Counted from the first letter of the stretch, positions 1-9,549 are shown. The stretch: 64,000 nt of DNA from Herbaspirillum rhizosphaerae_A (GCF_046025915.1 NZ_JAQQFR010000001.1:1-64000); one strand, 5' to 3'. A program made the numbers and translations. Notes: a model not told the origin generated them from the sequence alone.

Positions 1-109
1 TACCTCTATATTCGCTTCTATATATAGGGATGTCGCACAGTAGGAAACTCAATGCTTATGCAGCTACGATCACGGCACCCGGTTCCGCTCGCCCAGGCCG
101 CCCAAACAA

Positions 110-874
110 TCAGGCAAACTTCGTAAAGTCCGGCTTACGTTTTTCGAAAAAGGCCGTAAATGCCTCCTTCGCTTCCGGCGCCGTCAGCATCTTCGCAAAG
201 TGTTCAATCTCCGCCGTCATCTGCGTCTCGGTCGCAGCGACACGGTTCTTCTTCATTAATTGCTTGGTGACGCGAATCGAACTCGCCGGCAACGCCGCCA
301 GCTTGGCCGCCTGCTTTTGCGCGAAAGGCAGCAACTCTTCCACCGTCATGACGCGATTAACGATCCCCATATCGCGCGCTTCGGCAGCGTCGAAAGCTTC
401 ACCCAGCAATAGTTTCTCGGCGGCACGCTGATAGCCGACCAGATGCGGCAGCAGCAGTGAGGAGGCGGCCTCAGGGCACAGCCCCAATTGTGTGAAGGGC
501 ATCGAGAAGCGCGCATTGTCCGCTGCGTAGACCAGATCGCAATGCAACAGCAGCGTAGTGCCAATACCAACAGCGACGCCGGAGACGGCGGCAACTACCG
601 GCTTGCTGGCGTGGCTGATCTCCCACAGAAACTTGAACACCGGCGCATCTTTACTATTAGGAGGATTCTTGAGGAAGTCCTCCAGATCGTTGCCTGCAGT
701 AAATGCCTGCGCCTTACCGACGAACAAAATAGCACGCACGGCGCTATCGGTTTCCGCGTCCCTCATGGCATCGGCCAACTGCTGATACATCGCGGCGGTA
801 ATGGCGTTCTTCTTTTCCTCGCGATTGAAGCCGATGGTCAGAATGCCGTTTTCTTTGGTGATTTGAATGTCCAT
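110..874 (-). CDS. Enoyl-CoA hydratase/isomerase family protein
   Basis: A 254-residue crotonase-fold protein, last gene of a beta-oxidation run. The oxyanion-hole segment AFTAGNDLEDF (about residues 57-67) and the SGVAVGIGTTLLLHCDLVYAAD region (about 98-119) are clear. The usual first hydratase glutamate (the FxxPE position) is replaced by the motif PFTQLGLCPEAASS, which keeps only E135. That pattern resembles the delta3,delta2-enoyl-CoA isomerase (ECI2-like) branch rather than a two-Glu hydratase, so isomerisation of unsaturated acyl-CoAs is the better guess. The start is supported by GGAG ahead of the ATG. A terminator hairpin lies directly upstream, so expression may need read-through from the thiolase gene. 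Confidence 0.88.
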   Translation of the reverse strand: MDIQITKENGILTIGFNREEKKNAITAAMYQQLADAMRDAETDSAVRAILFVGKAQAFTAGNDLEDFLKNPPNSKDAPVFKFLWEISHASKPVVAAVSGVAVGIGTTLLLHCDLVYAADNARFSMPFTQLGLCPEAASSLLLPHLVGYQRAAEKLLLGEAFDAAEARDMGIVNRVMTVEELLPFAQKQAAKLAALPASSIRVTKQLMKKNRVAATETQMTAEIEHFAKMLTAPEAKEAFTAFFEKRKPDFTKFA

Positions 875-886
875 ATATCTCCGATA

Positions 887-920
887 AAAAAAGCCGCACG
901 GCCAGTGACTGTGCGGCTTG
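887..920 (-). terminator. Intrinsic terminator after thiolase gene
   Basis: A perfect 9-bp stem (AAGCCGCAC / GTGCGGCTT) is followed on the minus strand by seven T. It lies between the thiolase stop and the crotonase gene, only about 12 nt before the latter's start codon, so it also overlaps that gene's leader. Confidence 0.85.
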
Positions 921-949
921 ATTCCTAAACTTGTCGTTTTGGTGCTGAC

Positions 950-2146
950 TTACATGCGTTCAAAGATACCTGCTGCGCCCATGCCCGTCCCGACGCACAT
1001 GGTGACCATGCCGTACTTCAGGTTTTTACGGCGCATTGCGTGGATGGTAGTCGCTGCACGAATCGCGCCGGTCGCGCCAAGCGGGTGGCCGAGTGCAATC
1101 GCGCCGCCCATCGGATTGACCTTGGAAGGATCCAGACCCAGATCCTGAATCACCGCCAGCGCTTGTGCGGCGAAAGCTTCGTTCAGCTCAATCCAATCCA
1201 GCTGATCCTGAGTAATACCGGCCGCGCGCAGGGCAACGGGGATAGCTTCCTTCGGACCGATCCCCATGATTTCCGGCGGTACGCCGCGCACTGCAAACGA
1301 GGCGAAACGCGCCAGCGGCGTCAGGTTGAATTGCTTCAGGATCTTTTCGCTGACCAGGATCAACGCACCTGCGCCGTCCGAAGTCTGCGAGCTATTGCCA
1401 GCGGTGACGCTGCCCTTAGCGGCGAAGACCGGCTTCAGCTTGATCAGTGCTTCGATGGTGCTGTCGGCGCGCGCGCCCTCGTCCTTGTTGACGGTACGGG
1501 TCTTGATGTCAATCTGACCGGTAGCCAAATTAGGGAAGCGCTCGATGATGTCGACGGAAGTCGTTTCATCGTTGAATTCGCCCGCCAGCTGCGCAGCGAT
1601 TGCTTTTTGATGCGAGGCCAGAGCGAAAGCATCCTGCGCTTCGCGCGAGACCTTCCATTGCTGAGCGACTTTTTCAGCGGTCAGGCCCATACCATAAGCC
1701 ATGCCGATATTTTCATCCTTGAAGGCACCCATGTTGATCGATGGATGGAAGCCCATCATCGGCACCATGGACATCGACTCGGCGCCGCCGGCGATCATGA
1801 CATCGGCCTGGCCGACACGGATACGGTCTGCTGCCATTGCAATCGCGGTAATGCCGGATGCGCAGTAGCGATTGATGGTCACACCGCCGATGGTGTTCGG
1901 CAAGCCGGCCAGCAGCACGGCGTTACGCGCCATGTTGAGGCCTTGCGCGCCTTCAGGGAAAGAACAGCCGATGATGGCGTCTTCGATCAGTTTCGGATCG
2001 AGGCCCGGGACTTGCGCAATCGCGGATTGAATCACACGCACCAGCAGGTCGTCCGGGCGCACGTTCTTGAACATGCCGCGCGGCGCTTTACCGATCGGGG
2101 TTCGCGTCGCAGCGACGATGTAGGCGTCTTGAAGTTGTTTGGTCAT
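950..2146 (-). CDS. Acetyl-CoA acyltransferase (thiolase, FadA-type)
   Basis: A 398-residue thiolase that carries out the last step of beta-oxidation, cleaving 3-ketoacyl-CoA with CoA. Nucleophile C95 lies in NRYCASG, H354 in GHPLGATGA and the second cysteine C384 in CVGTGMG. NEAFA is also present. An AGGAG ribosome site precedes the ATG. The gene follows the HCDH/ECH fusion by 34 bp, so the two subunits of a trifunctional-type beta-oxidation complex are probably co-translated. A clean terminator follows it. It is distinct from the acetyl-CoA acetyltransferase at 8158-9333, which has the shorter-chain biosynthetic signature. Confidence 0.93.
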   Translation of the reverse strand: MTKQLQDAYIVAATRTPIGKAPRGMFKNVRPDDLLVRVIQSAIAQVPGLDPKLIEDAIIGCSFPEGAQGLNMARNAVLLAGLPNTIGGVTINRYCASGITAIAMAADRIRVGQADVMIAGGAESMSMVPMMGFHPSINMGAFKDENIGMAYGMGLTAEKVAQQWKVSREAQDAFALASHQKAIAAQLAGEFNDETTSVDIIERFPNLATGQIDIKTRTVNKDEGARADSTIEALIKLKPVFAAKGSVTAGNSSQTSDGAGALILVSEKILKQFNLTPLARFASFAVRGVPPEIMGIGPKEAIPVALRAAGITQDQLDWIELNEAFAAQALAVIQDLGLDPSKVNPMGGAIALGHPLGATGAIRAATTIHAMRRKNLKYGMVTMCVGTGMGAAGIFERM

Positions 2147-2180
2147 TTATGGCTCCTGATTTTTTATGTGGATGCGTGCA

Positions 2181-4568
2181 TTAGTTACGAACCGGCTTGC
2201 CGGTTTGCATCATCCCCATGATTCGTTCCTGGGTCTTCGGATGGTTCAGCAGTTCCATGAACGCCTTGCGCTCCAGATCCAGCAACCATTGCTCGTTGAC
2301 CACGCTGCCTTCTTCGACTTCGCCGCCGCTGACGATCTCGGCGATCATCTGGCCCAGCTTGAAGTCATGCGCGGAGATAAAGCCGCCGTCGCGCATGTTG
2401 ACCAGTTGCGCCATGATGGTACCGACGCCGTAGCGACCGACCACCGAGACTTGCGGTGCCAGCGCAGGACGATAACCGGAGTCGAACATCGCGCGCGCTT
2501 CGACCTTGGCCACGTGCAGCAATTCGTAAGGGTTGAAGACGATGACGTCGTCCGCCTTGAGGTAACCGAGCTTGCGTGCTTCCAGCGCCGACTTGGAAAC
2601 GTTGGCGGTGGCCGCAGCCAACATGTAATCCTTGAGGAATTGCAGGATGTCGTTGCCCTTGGCTTCCTTCGCGGCGCGCACGGCCGCCTCCTTCAGGCCG
2701 CCACCGGCCGGGATCAAACCCACGCCGACTTCCACCAGACCGATGTATGACTCGATCGACGCAACACGCTTCGCGGTATGCAGCAACAATTCGCAACCGC
2801 CGCCCAGCGCCAGACCGGCAACTGCAGCGACGACCGGGACGTTGGCGTATTTCAGGCGTTGATGCGCTTGTTGCAGATGATGCACGACCGGCTCGATGGC
2901 TTTGACGCCGCCGGACATGAACAGCGGCAGCATGGATTGCAGGTCGGCGCCGGCCGAGAACGCGCCGCCTTCGGCTGCGTCCGCGTGCCAGATCACCAGA
3001 CCCTTGAAGTTCTTCTCGGCTTCGTCGAGGGCTTTGTTGATGCCGTCGATGACGCCTTGACCGATGACGTGCATCTTGGTCTTGAAGGACAGGATCAGGA
3101 CGTCGTCGTTCTGATGCCAGATGCGGACCGAGTCGTCTTCGAAGAAGGTGGTGCCGGCAGTCTTGCCGTCGGCAGCGCCTTCGCCGACCAGCGGTGCGCG
3201 GAACGCCTGGCGTTGATATACCGGCAGTTCGGAACGGGCGACATTGGTCTTCTTCGATGGCGAGTAAGACCCTTGCGCGCTGTGCACACCTTCGCGGCCA
3301 TCAAACACCCACGCCGGCAGCGGCGCTGTCGACAGCGCCTTGCCGGCGTCGATGTCTTCCTTGATCCAGGTCGCGACTTGCTGCCAGCCGGAAGCCTGCC
3401 ATGTCTCGAAAGGACCGACGCTCCAGCCGAAGCCCCAGCGCATTGCAAAGTCGAGGTCGCGCGCATTGTCGGCGACGGTTTCCAGATGCACGGCAATGTA
3501 ATGGAAGGCGTCGCGGAAGATCGCCCACAGGAACTGGCCTTGCGGATTGGTCGAATCGTGCAGCGCCTTCATGCGCTTGACCGGATCTTTTTCTTTCAGG
3601 ATGCGCGCGATGATGTCGTCAGCCTTGCCGCCGCCCGGGACGTAATCGCCTTTGGCCGGATCGATGCGCAGGATGTCCTTACCGACCTTCTTGTAGAAAC
3701 CGGCGCCACTCTTCTGGCCCAGCGCGCCTTGCTCGACCAGTTTCGCCAGCAATGGCGGCGTCGCATACGACGAGAAGAACGGATCGTCCTTCAGGTTGTC
3801 TTGCATGGTCTTGATGACATGACCCATCGTGTCCAGACCGACCACGTCCGCAGTACGGAAGGTGCCCGACTTGGCGCGGCCCAGCTTGGCGCCGGTCAGA
3901 TCGTCGACGACGTCGACCGACAAACCGTATTTTTCTGCTTCGATGGCAGTTGCCAGGATGCCGAACACGCCGACGCGGTTCGCCACGAAGTTAGGCGTAT
4001 CGAAAGCACGTACCACGCCCTTGCCCAGCGTAGTGGTCAGAAAGGCTTCGAGCTGGTTGAGGATTTCCGGATTGGTGGTTGCGGTCGGGATCAGTTCGAC
4101 CAGGTGCATGTAGCGCGGCGGGTTAAAGAAGTGCACGCCGCAGAAACGCGCTTTCAGTTCGGCATCGAAACCTTCGGACAACGCGGTGATCGACAGGCCG
4201 GACGTGTTGGAGGCGAAGATGGCGTTCGGCGCGATATGCGGAGCGACCTTCTTGTACAGGTCGTGCTTCCAGTCCATGCGCTCGGCGATGGCTTCGATGA
4301 TCAGATCGCAGCCCTTGAGCAGCTCGATGTCGTCTTCGTAGTTGGCAACCTGGATCAGGGCGGCGTCTTCCTTGTTGCCCAAGGGTGCCGGGCTGAGTTT
4401 CTTCAGGTTTTCAATGGCGCGCTGAACGATGCCATTCTTTGGGCCTTCTTTGGCCGGCAGGTCGAACAGGACGACCGGCACTTTTGCGTTGATACAGTGC
4501 GCAGCAATCTGGGCGCCCATCACACCCGCGCCGAGAACGGCTACTTTTTTGACGATGAAGTTGGACAC
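2181..4568 (-). CDS. 3-hydroxyacyl-CoA dehydrogenase / enoyl-CoA hydratase fusion
   Basis: A 795-residue bifunctional beta-oxidation enzyme. The NAD-binding GAGVMG motif lies at residues 13-18, the HCDH catalytic histidine H146 in GVHFFNP, and the helical HCDH domains run to about residue 400. A crotonase domain follows at about 480-700, with both FadB-type glutamates retained (E593 in GGGCE, E613 in LVEVGVGLIP). The domain order (dehydrogenase first, hydratase last) is the reverse of E. coli FadB/FadJ and matches the FadN-like architecture. It lies in an operon with the thiolase downstream and the acyl-CoA dehydrogenase upstream, although a 219-bp spacer with a hairpin separates it from the latter. 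Confidence 0.94.
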   Translation of the reverse strand: MSNFIVKKVAVLGAGVMGAQIAAHCINAKVPVVLFDLPAKEGPKNGIVQRAIENLKKLSPAPLGNKEDAALIQVANYEDDIELLKGCDLIIEAIAERMDWKHDLYKKVAPHIAPNAIFASNTSGLSITALSEGFDAELKARFCGVHFFNPPRYMHLVELIPTATTNPEILNQLEAFLTTTLGKGVVRAFDTPNFVANRVGVFGILATAIEAEKYGLSVDVVDDLTGAKLGRAKSGTFRTADVVGLDTMGHVIKTMQDNLKDDPFFSSYATPPLLAKLVEQGALGQKSGAGFYKKVGKDILRIDPAKGDYVPGGGKADDIIARILKEKDPVKRMKALHDSTNPQGQFLWAIFRDAFHYIAVHLETVADNARDLDFAMRWGFGWSVGPFETWQASGWQQVATWIKEDIDAGKALSTAPLPAWVFDGREGVHSAQGSYSPSKKTNVARSELPVYQRQAFRAPLVGEGAADGKTAGTTFFEDDSVRIWHQNDDVLILSFKTKMHVIGQGVIDGINKALDEAEKNFKGLVIWHADAAEGGAFSAGADLQSMLPLFMSGGVKAIEPVVHHLQQAHQRLKYANVPVVAAVAGLALGGGCELLLHTAKRVASIESYIGLVEVGVGLIPAGGGLKEAAVRAAKEAKGNDILQFLKDYMLAAATANVSKSALEARKLGYLKADDVIVFNPYELLHVAKVEARAMFDSGYRPALAPQVSVVGRYGVGTIMAQLVNMRDGGFISAHDFKLGQMIAEIVSGGEVEEGSVVNEQWLLDLERKAFMELLNHPKTQERIMGMMQTGKPVRN

Positions 4569-4715
4569 GCGTGTCTCCTTTTAGTGATGCAGAAATGAGG
4601 TCTGGCTAATCAGGAAGCAGAGGACAGTACGACAAACCCGGAAAACCCCGACGGCTTGCGACACTCTACGCCTTCCCGCAATTTTTTACAGCATGCTGCG
4701 TTGTGATGACACTGG

Positions 4716-4754
4716 CGTGACGGCGAGGTTCGAAAAACTTGCCTCGCCGTCACG
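4716..4754 (-). terminator. Strong hairpin after acyl-CoA dehydrogenase gene
   Basis: A perfect 13-bp inverted repeat (CGTGACGGCGAGG / CCTCGCCGTCACG) with a 13-nt loop, about 34 bp past the acyl-CoA dehydrogenase stop. There is no T-run on the minus strand, so it may be a processing or partial-termination structure that lowers downstream expression rather than a full intrinsic terminator. Confidence 0.55.
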
Positions 4755-4787
4755 TTTGCAGCTTGATTCAGCTTGAGATGAGGACGC

Positions 4788-6578
4788 TTAGAACAGATCC
4801 GCGTCCAAAGCCATCAGATTGGCCGAACCCGAACGCGCCTGACGGATCAGGGTCGCGGTTTCAGGCAGCAGGCGCGCAAAGTAGAAACGTGCGGTCGCCA
4901 GTTTGGATTTGTAGAAGTTGTCACCCGAATCCTGTTTCTCCAACGCGATCTTCGCCATTTGTGCGAAGAAGTAGGCATAGACCAGATGGCCAACCACGCG
5001 CAGGTAAGGCACGGCAGCCGCGCCGACTTCATCCGGATTCTGGAATGCCTTCATACCGATTTCCATGGTCAGCTTGCTGACCTTGTCGCCGATGTCAGCC
5101 AATGGCGAGATGAATTCGGACATCGCTTCGTCGGTGCCGTTGTCTTCGATAAAAGCCTGGACTTGCGCACCGAATTTTTTCAGCTTGGCGCCGTTGTCCA
5201 TCAGAATCTTGCGACCCAGCAAATCCAGCGACTGAATGGTGTTTGTACCTTCGTAGATCATGTTGATGCGAGCGTCGCGCACATACTGCTCCATGCCCCA
5301 TTCGGAGATGTAACCGTGACCGCCGTAGACTTGCAGACACTCGGATGTCGCGATCCAGGCGTTGTCGGTGATGAAGGCTTTAACCACCGGCGTCAGCAGC
5401 GCGACCTGGTCGGCGGCTTCCTTGCGGACTTCTTCGTCCGGATGATTCAGTTCCTTGTCCAGTTGCAGTGCCACGTAGGAGCAGAATGCGCGGCCGCCTT
5501 CGGCATAGGCCTTGGCAGTGAGCAGCATACGGCGCACATCAGGGTGAACGATGATCGGATCCGCAGCCTTGTCCGGCGCCTTGACGCCCGACAAGCTGCG
5601 CATCTGGATGCGGTCTTTTGCGTAGACCAGCGCGTTTTGATACGCGACTTCGGTCAGGCCCAGGCCTTGCATGCCGACGCCCAGACGGGCGGCGTTCATG
5701 AACACGAACATCGCATTCAAACCCTTGTGTGGTTCGCCGATCAGCCAGCCGACGGCGCCGTCCAAATTCATCTGGCAAGTCGCGTTGCCGTGAATGCCCA
5801 TTTTTTCTTCGATGGCGCCGCAGGCGATTGGGTTGCGCGAACCCAGCGAACCGTCAGCGTTCGGCATGAACTTCGGCACGATGAACAGCGAGATACCCTT
5901 GGAACCTTGAGGTGCATCGGGCAGGCGCGCCAGCACCAGATGGACGATGTTGTCGGACATGTCGTGTTCGCCGGCAGAAATAAATATTTTGCTGCCAGTG
6001 ATCTTGTAGGAACCGTCGGCTTGCGGCTCAGCCTTCGAGCGCAGCAAACCCAGGTCAGTGCCGCAATGCGCTTCCGTCAGGCACATGGTGCCGGTCCATT
6101 CGCCGGAAATCAGCTTCGGCAGATACAGCGCTTTTTGCTCGTCGGATCCATGCGCGTGAATGCATTCATAAGCGCCGTGCGACAGGCCTGGATACATGGT
6201 CCACGCCTGGTTCGACGAATTCAGCATTTCGTAGAACGAGTTGTTCATCACCAGCGGCAAACCCTGACCGCCGAACTCAGGATCACAGGACAATGCTGCC
6301 CAGCCGGCTTCGACGTATTGCTTGTAGGCTTCCTTGTAGCCCTTCGGCGGCGTGACGGTCTTGGTTTCCTTGTTGTACGTACAGCCTTCACGGTCGCCCG
6401 AGTGGTTCAGAGGAAACAGCACCTGCGAGGTGAACTTACCGCCCTCTTCCAGCACCTGGTCGATCAGTTCGCGGTTGGTGTCGGCGTGCGCCGGCAAAGT
6501 CTTGAGGACGTCTTCTACCTTCAGCAACTCATGCAGAACGAATTGCATGTCGCGAAGGGGGGCGTTGTATTGGGGCAT
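4788..6578 (-). CDS. Acyl-CoA dehydrogenase, long C-terminal-domain type
   Basis: A 596-residue FAD enzyme catalysing the first oxidation of acyl-CoA. The protein is about 200 residues longer than classic acyl-CoA dehydrogenases and belongs to the roughly 600-residue class with an extra C-terminal helical domain (the DmdC/FadE-like group). The catalytic glutamate is E443 in MIYEGTNTIQS, the FAD-binding loop is YGGHGY (418-423), and the substrate-side MCLTEAHCGTD is at 165-175. A GGAG site precedes the start. It follows the TetR gene by 57 bp on the same strand, which suggests that the regulator controls this run. Chain-length preference cannot be read from the sequence. Confidence 0.94.
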   Translation of the reverse strand: MPQYNAPLRDMQFVLHELLKVEDVLKTLPAHADTNRELIDQVLEEGGKFTSQVLFPLNHSGDREGCTYNKETKTVTPPKGYKEAYKQYVEAGWAALSCDPEFGGQGLPLVMNNSFYEMLNSSNQAWTMYPGLSHGAYECIHAHGSDEQKALYLPKLISGEWTGTMCLTEAHCGTDLGLLRSKAEPQADGSYKITGSKIFISAGEHDMSDNIVHLVLARLPDAPQGSKGISLFIVPKFMPNADGSLGSRNPIACGAIEEKMGIHGNATCQMNLDGAVGWLIGEPHKGLNAMFVFMNAARLGVGMQGLGLTEVAYQNALVYAKDRIQMRSLSGVKAPDKAADPIIVHPDVRRMLLTAKAYAEGGRAFCSYVALQLDKELNHPDEEVRKEAADQVALLTPVVKAFITDNAWIATSECLQVYGGHGYISEWGMEQYVRDARINMIYEGTNTIQSLDLLGRKILMDNGAKLKKFGAQVQAFIEDNGTDEAMSEFISPLADIGDKVSKLTMEIGMKAFQNPDEVGAAAVPYLRVVGHLVYAYFFAQMAKIALEKQDSGDNFYKSKLATARFYFARLLPETATLIRQARSGSANLMALDADLF

Positions 6579-6635
6579 GTTTTGTCTCCGGCAGAACTGA
6601 TGAATCAGAAATGAATCAGTGATATTTAAAACTAA

Positions 6636-7349
6636 CTAAGCTGCTTTTTTTGTAGCGGCGCTCGTACTTTTCGTGCTTTTGCTTGTGGCGGCCTTGGCGG
6701 TTGCCGAAATTTGCGGTGCTTGCGGGTTGCGATAGCTGTCGATCAGACGGTCGAAGCCGGCCTGCGCGCGCTCTACACTGCCCGGAATCTTGAGGAAGCG
6801 CGCATCGTGATGCAGCGCGAGGATCAGGCCGTAGATTTCGTAGACCATTTGCTCGACGTTGATGTCGTCGCGCAGGTGGCCCATTTCCATCGATTGATTG
6901 ATACAGCGATGCAGCGCGTCGCGCCATGCCTGCACCATCGCCACCAGGTGGTCGCGGATGGCGCCGGGACGGTCGTCGTATTCGACCGCGCCGCTGATGT
7001 AGATGCAGCCGAGCGCGATTTCCACGCTGACCAGCTTGACCCAGCGCGCGAACATGCCTTGCAGGCGCTGCAGGCCGCGCGGCTCCTTGATGCTGGGATA
7101 GAAAACTTCTTGCTCGAAGCGATGGTGGTACAGGCGCACCACTTCGATTTGCAGATCTTCACGCGATCCGAAATGGGCGAACACGCCGGATTTGCTCATC
7201 TTCATTTTTTCAGCGAGCAAACCAATGGTGAGGCCTTCCAGGCCGTCGCGGCTGGAAAGCTCCAGCGCCACGTCAAGAATGGCGGCGCGCGTCAGCTCGC
7301 CCTTGCGCATGAACTTCGGCCGTGTCACGGAGGATGATGTCTCAATCAT
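6636..7349 (-). CDS. TetR/AcrR family transcriptional regulator
   Basis: A 237-residue regulator. The N-terminal helix-turn-helix spans about residues 18-65 (AAILDVALELSSRDGLEG ... MSKSGVFAHFGSREDL), followed by a ligand-binding helical domain. The last 25 residues form a low-complexity Ala/Lys/Ser tail. I prefer the ATG at 7349 (GAGA about 8 nt upstream) over a GTG 39 nt further out that lacks a ribosome site. It heads the acyl-CoA dehydrogenase, HCDH/ECH, thiolase run, so by analogy with PsrA/FadR-type regulators it probably senses acyl-CoA. That is inference from position only. Confidence 0.88.
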   Translation of the reverse strand: MIETSSSVTRPKFMRKGELTRAAILDVALELSSRDGLEGLTIGLLAEKMKMSKSGVFAHFGSREDLQIEVVRLYHHRFEQEVFYPSIKEPRGLQRLQGMFARWVKLVSVEIALGCIYISGAVEYDDRPGAIRDHLVAMVQAWRDALHRCINQSMEMGHLRDDINVEQMVYEIYGLILALHHDARFLKIPGSVERAQAGFDRLIDSYRNPQAPQISATAKAATSKSTKSTSAATKKAA

Positions 7350-7451
7350 TGCTGTATCTCGAAAAACGCCAACTGCTACGTGCTGCACCGGTCTTTATTG
7401 TTGTATTCAGCTTACCTGGGCAGCTCAGAATTTTTTATGCGAACGGTCGTA

Positions 7452-7479
7452 CTATTATTCATTGCCCGATAAATGTCAA
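7452..7479 (-). promoter_or_regulatory. Putative sigma-70 promoter of the TetR/beta-oxidation run
   Basis: A consensus -35 (TTGACA) and a weak -10 (TAATAG) with 16-bp spacing, about 100 bp upstream of the TetR start. No convincing palindrome overlaps it, so the operator is not located. The 295-bp gap 7350-7644 holds nothing else recognisable. Confidence 0.4.
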
Positions 7480-7644
7480 ACAAAAAATGACGGGCTTGCA
7501 GATTTACTTTGAGAAGCAAGAGGCGCTGATACAACGCAGAAGCCGGACGGCAATCTTGCGAGCAGGAAACGGTGCCCAAGTGGCACGAAAATGACCAGGT
7601 TCAGCAGCGCGTCGTACGGCACCAGAAGTCGATTTTGAAAGAGG

Positions 7645-8019
7645 TCAGGAAGAAGATTGATCCAGCAAACGGCGATCGCGTTTGGTCGGACGGCCTTTCA
7701 GGGCGGAAGCCGGCTCACGGAAGAAATGATGCTGCTCCGTCGTCAGGCGGCGCTTTTCAACACTGGCCGCCGTCTCGCCGTAGAGCGTCTGCGCCACAGC
7801 CGCCGAGCCGCGTTTTTCAGCGATACCGCAGACCACGACCTCCCATTCGGTGGCGCCGTTGTCGATCAGCAAGGTATCGCCGATCTTTACATTGTGCGAA
7901 GGCTTGGTGCGGTCACCATTGAACTTCACCTTGCCACGCTCGACGGCGTCGCTCGCCAATGACCGCGTCTTGAAGAAGCGTGCAGCCCAAAGCCATTTGT
8001 CGATACGAGTGGTGTCCAT
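7645..8019 (-). CDS. hslR: Ribosome-associated heat shock protein Hsp15 (S4 domain)
   Basis: A 124-residue S4-type RNA-binding protein. Residues 5-50 (RIDKWLWAARFFKTRS ... GKVKFNG) are the S4 motif, and the basic tail (KGRPTKRDRRLL) is typical of Hsp15. In E. coli, Hsp15 binds stalled 50S subunits carrying nascent chains and helps recycle them. No clear Shine-Dalgarno is visible and the acetyl-CoA acetyltransferase terminator lies only 18 nt before the start, so its own promoter is not evident. Confidence 0.88.
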   Translation of the reverse strand: MDTTRIDKWLWAARFFKTRSLASDAVERGKVKFNGDRTKPSHNVKIGDTLLIDNGATEWEVVVCGIAEKRGSAAVAQTLYGETAASVEKRRLTTEQHHFFREPASALKGRPTKRDRRLLDQSSS

Positions 8020-8037
8020 GCTTGTGCTCGAAGGAGT

Positions 8038-8076
8038 AAAAATGCCGGCCCTGATGATTCAACATCAAGGCCGGCA
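8038..8076 (-). terminator. Intrinsic terminator after acetyl-CoA acetyltransferase
   Basis: Stem TGCCGGCC / GGCCGGCA extended by TGATG / CATCA, followed on the minus strand by five T. It ends just before the hslR start codon region. Confidence 0.85.
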
Positions 8077-8157
8077 CGTTCTACATCACACTATTACTTC
8101 AGCGACTCGCCTGCATCGCTGACACTCTATGAATGCCATCAACGCAGGCCATCGGGA

Positions 8158-9333
8158 TCAGCGCTCGACTGCCAGCGCCACACCCATGCCGCCGCCGATA
8201 CACAAGCTGGCCAGACCGCGCTTGGCGTCACGGCGAACCATTTCGTGCAACAGCGTGACCAGCACGCGGCAGCCTGACGCGCCAATCGGGTGACCGATCG
8301 CAATCGCGCCGCCATTGACGTTGATCTTGCTGGTGTCCCAACCCATTTGCTTGTTGACGGCAATCGCTTGCGCGGCAAAGGCTTCATTGATTTCCATCAG
8401 ATCCAGGTCTTGCGGTGTCCAGCCGGCCTTCTTCAAGGTCAGTTGCGACGCCGGCACCGGGCCCATGCCCATGATGCTTGGATCCAGACCAGCCGACGAA
8501 TACGACTTGATCTTGGCCAGCACCGGCAGGCCGAGTTCCGCCGCCAGTTTGGCCGACATCAGGACTACGGCGGCAGCGCCGTCATTGATGCCCGACGCGT
8601 TGCCGGCGGTGACGGTGCCTTCCTTGTCGAAAGCAGGACGCAGCGCACCCAGCGCTTCCGCGGTGACGCCGGACTTGACGAATTCATCGGTGTCGAAAAC
8701 GATGGTTTCCTTCTTGTTCTTGATCTCGATCGGAACGATTTCATCCTTGAACTTGCCTGCCTTTTGCGCAGCTTCTGCCTTGTTTTGCGAAGCGGCGGCA
8801 AACTCGTCCTGCTCCTTGCGGGAGATGTCGTATTTCTTGGCGACGTTTTCAGCCGTAATACCCATGTGGTACTGGTTATAGACGTCCCACAGGCCGTCGA
8901 CGATCATGGTGTCGGTCAGCTTGGCGTCGCCCATGCGGAAACCGTCGCGCGAATTGTTCAGCACGTGTGGCGAGGCGCTCATGTTTTCCTGGCCGCCGGC
9001 AATCACGATCTGTGCGTCGCCGCACTTGATCGCCTGCGCCGCCAGTTGCACCGCTTTCAGGCCGCTGCCGCACACCTTGCCGACCACAAAGGCCGGCACC
9101 ATGTCAGGCAGGCCGGAACGGATCACTGCCTGGCGCGCCGGATTTTGGCCGACGCCGGCTGTCAGCACCTGGCCGAGGATGACTTCGCTGATGCTTTCAG
9201 GCTTGATGCCTGTCTTCGCCAGCAATGCTTTGATGACTTGCGCGCCCAGATCAGAGGCGGCAATTTTCGACAAGGAACCGCCGAACTTACCGACTGCTGT
9301 TCTCTGTGCTGCAACAATAACGACGTCATCCAT
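8158..9333 (-). CDS. Acetyl-CoA C-acetyltransferase (PhaA/AtoB-type thiolase)
   Basis: A 391-residue biosynthetic-type thiolase that condenses two acetyl-CoA into acetoacetyl-CoA, or the reverse. C88 (KVCGSG), H348 (GHPIGASG) and C378 (CIGGGMG) fall within one residue of the Zoogloea PhaA numbering C89/H348/C378. A strong AAAGGAG ribosome site precedes the ATG. It is monocistronic, with a terminator on each side. There is no phaB or phaC next to it, so a role in polyhydroxybutyrate synthesis versus ketone-body or fatty-acid breakdown cannot be decided here. Confidence 0.94.
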   Translation of the reverse strand: MDDVVIVAAQRTAVGKFGGSLSKIAASDLGAQVIKALLAKTGIKPESISEVILGQVLTAGVGQNPARQAVIRSGLPDMVPAFVVGKVCGSGLKAVQLAAQAIKCGDAQIVIAGGQENMSASPHVLNNSRDGFRMGDAKLTDTMIVDGLWDVYNQYHMGITAENVAKKYDISRKEQDEFAAASQNKAEAAQKAGKFKDEIVPIEIKNKKETIVFDTDEFVKSGVTAEALGALRPAFDKEGTVTAGNASGINDGAAAVVLMSAKLAAELGLPVLAKIKSYSSAGLDPSIMGMGPVPASQLTLKKAGWTPQDLDLMEINEAFAAQAIAVNKQMGWDTSKINVNGGAIAIGHPIGASGCRVLVTLLHEMVRRDAKRGLASLCIGGGMGVALAVER

Positions 9334-9549
9334 GTTTCACTCCTTTGATTAAATATCCGAAGTCTTTCCGGGGGTGGACTGACTTGCTTGTTGAAATCCG
9401 GGACATCCATCTTAGTCCATTTCAGAGGCAATGGCGATACGGTGGATTTTCGGTATGTAGGCCACAATTATTCAAAGATTTTTATCTATAGTGAAGCTGG
9501 ACATGTGGCTGCCGAAGAACACGCATCAAGAACCCTGGCGGGCTGAAGT

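Noticed and set aside
2778..4598. 606-codon open frame on the plus strand
   Set aside because: It is antisense to the HCDH/ECH gene, follows its codon-position composition, and its translation (Asp/Arg/Gln/His-rich) has no family features.
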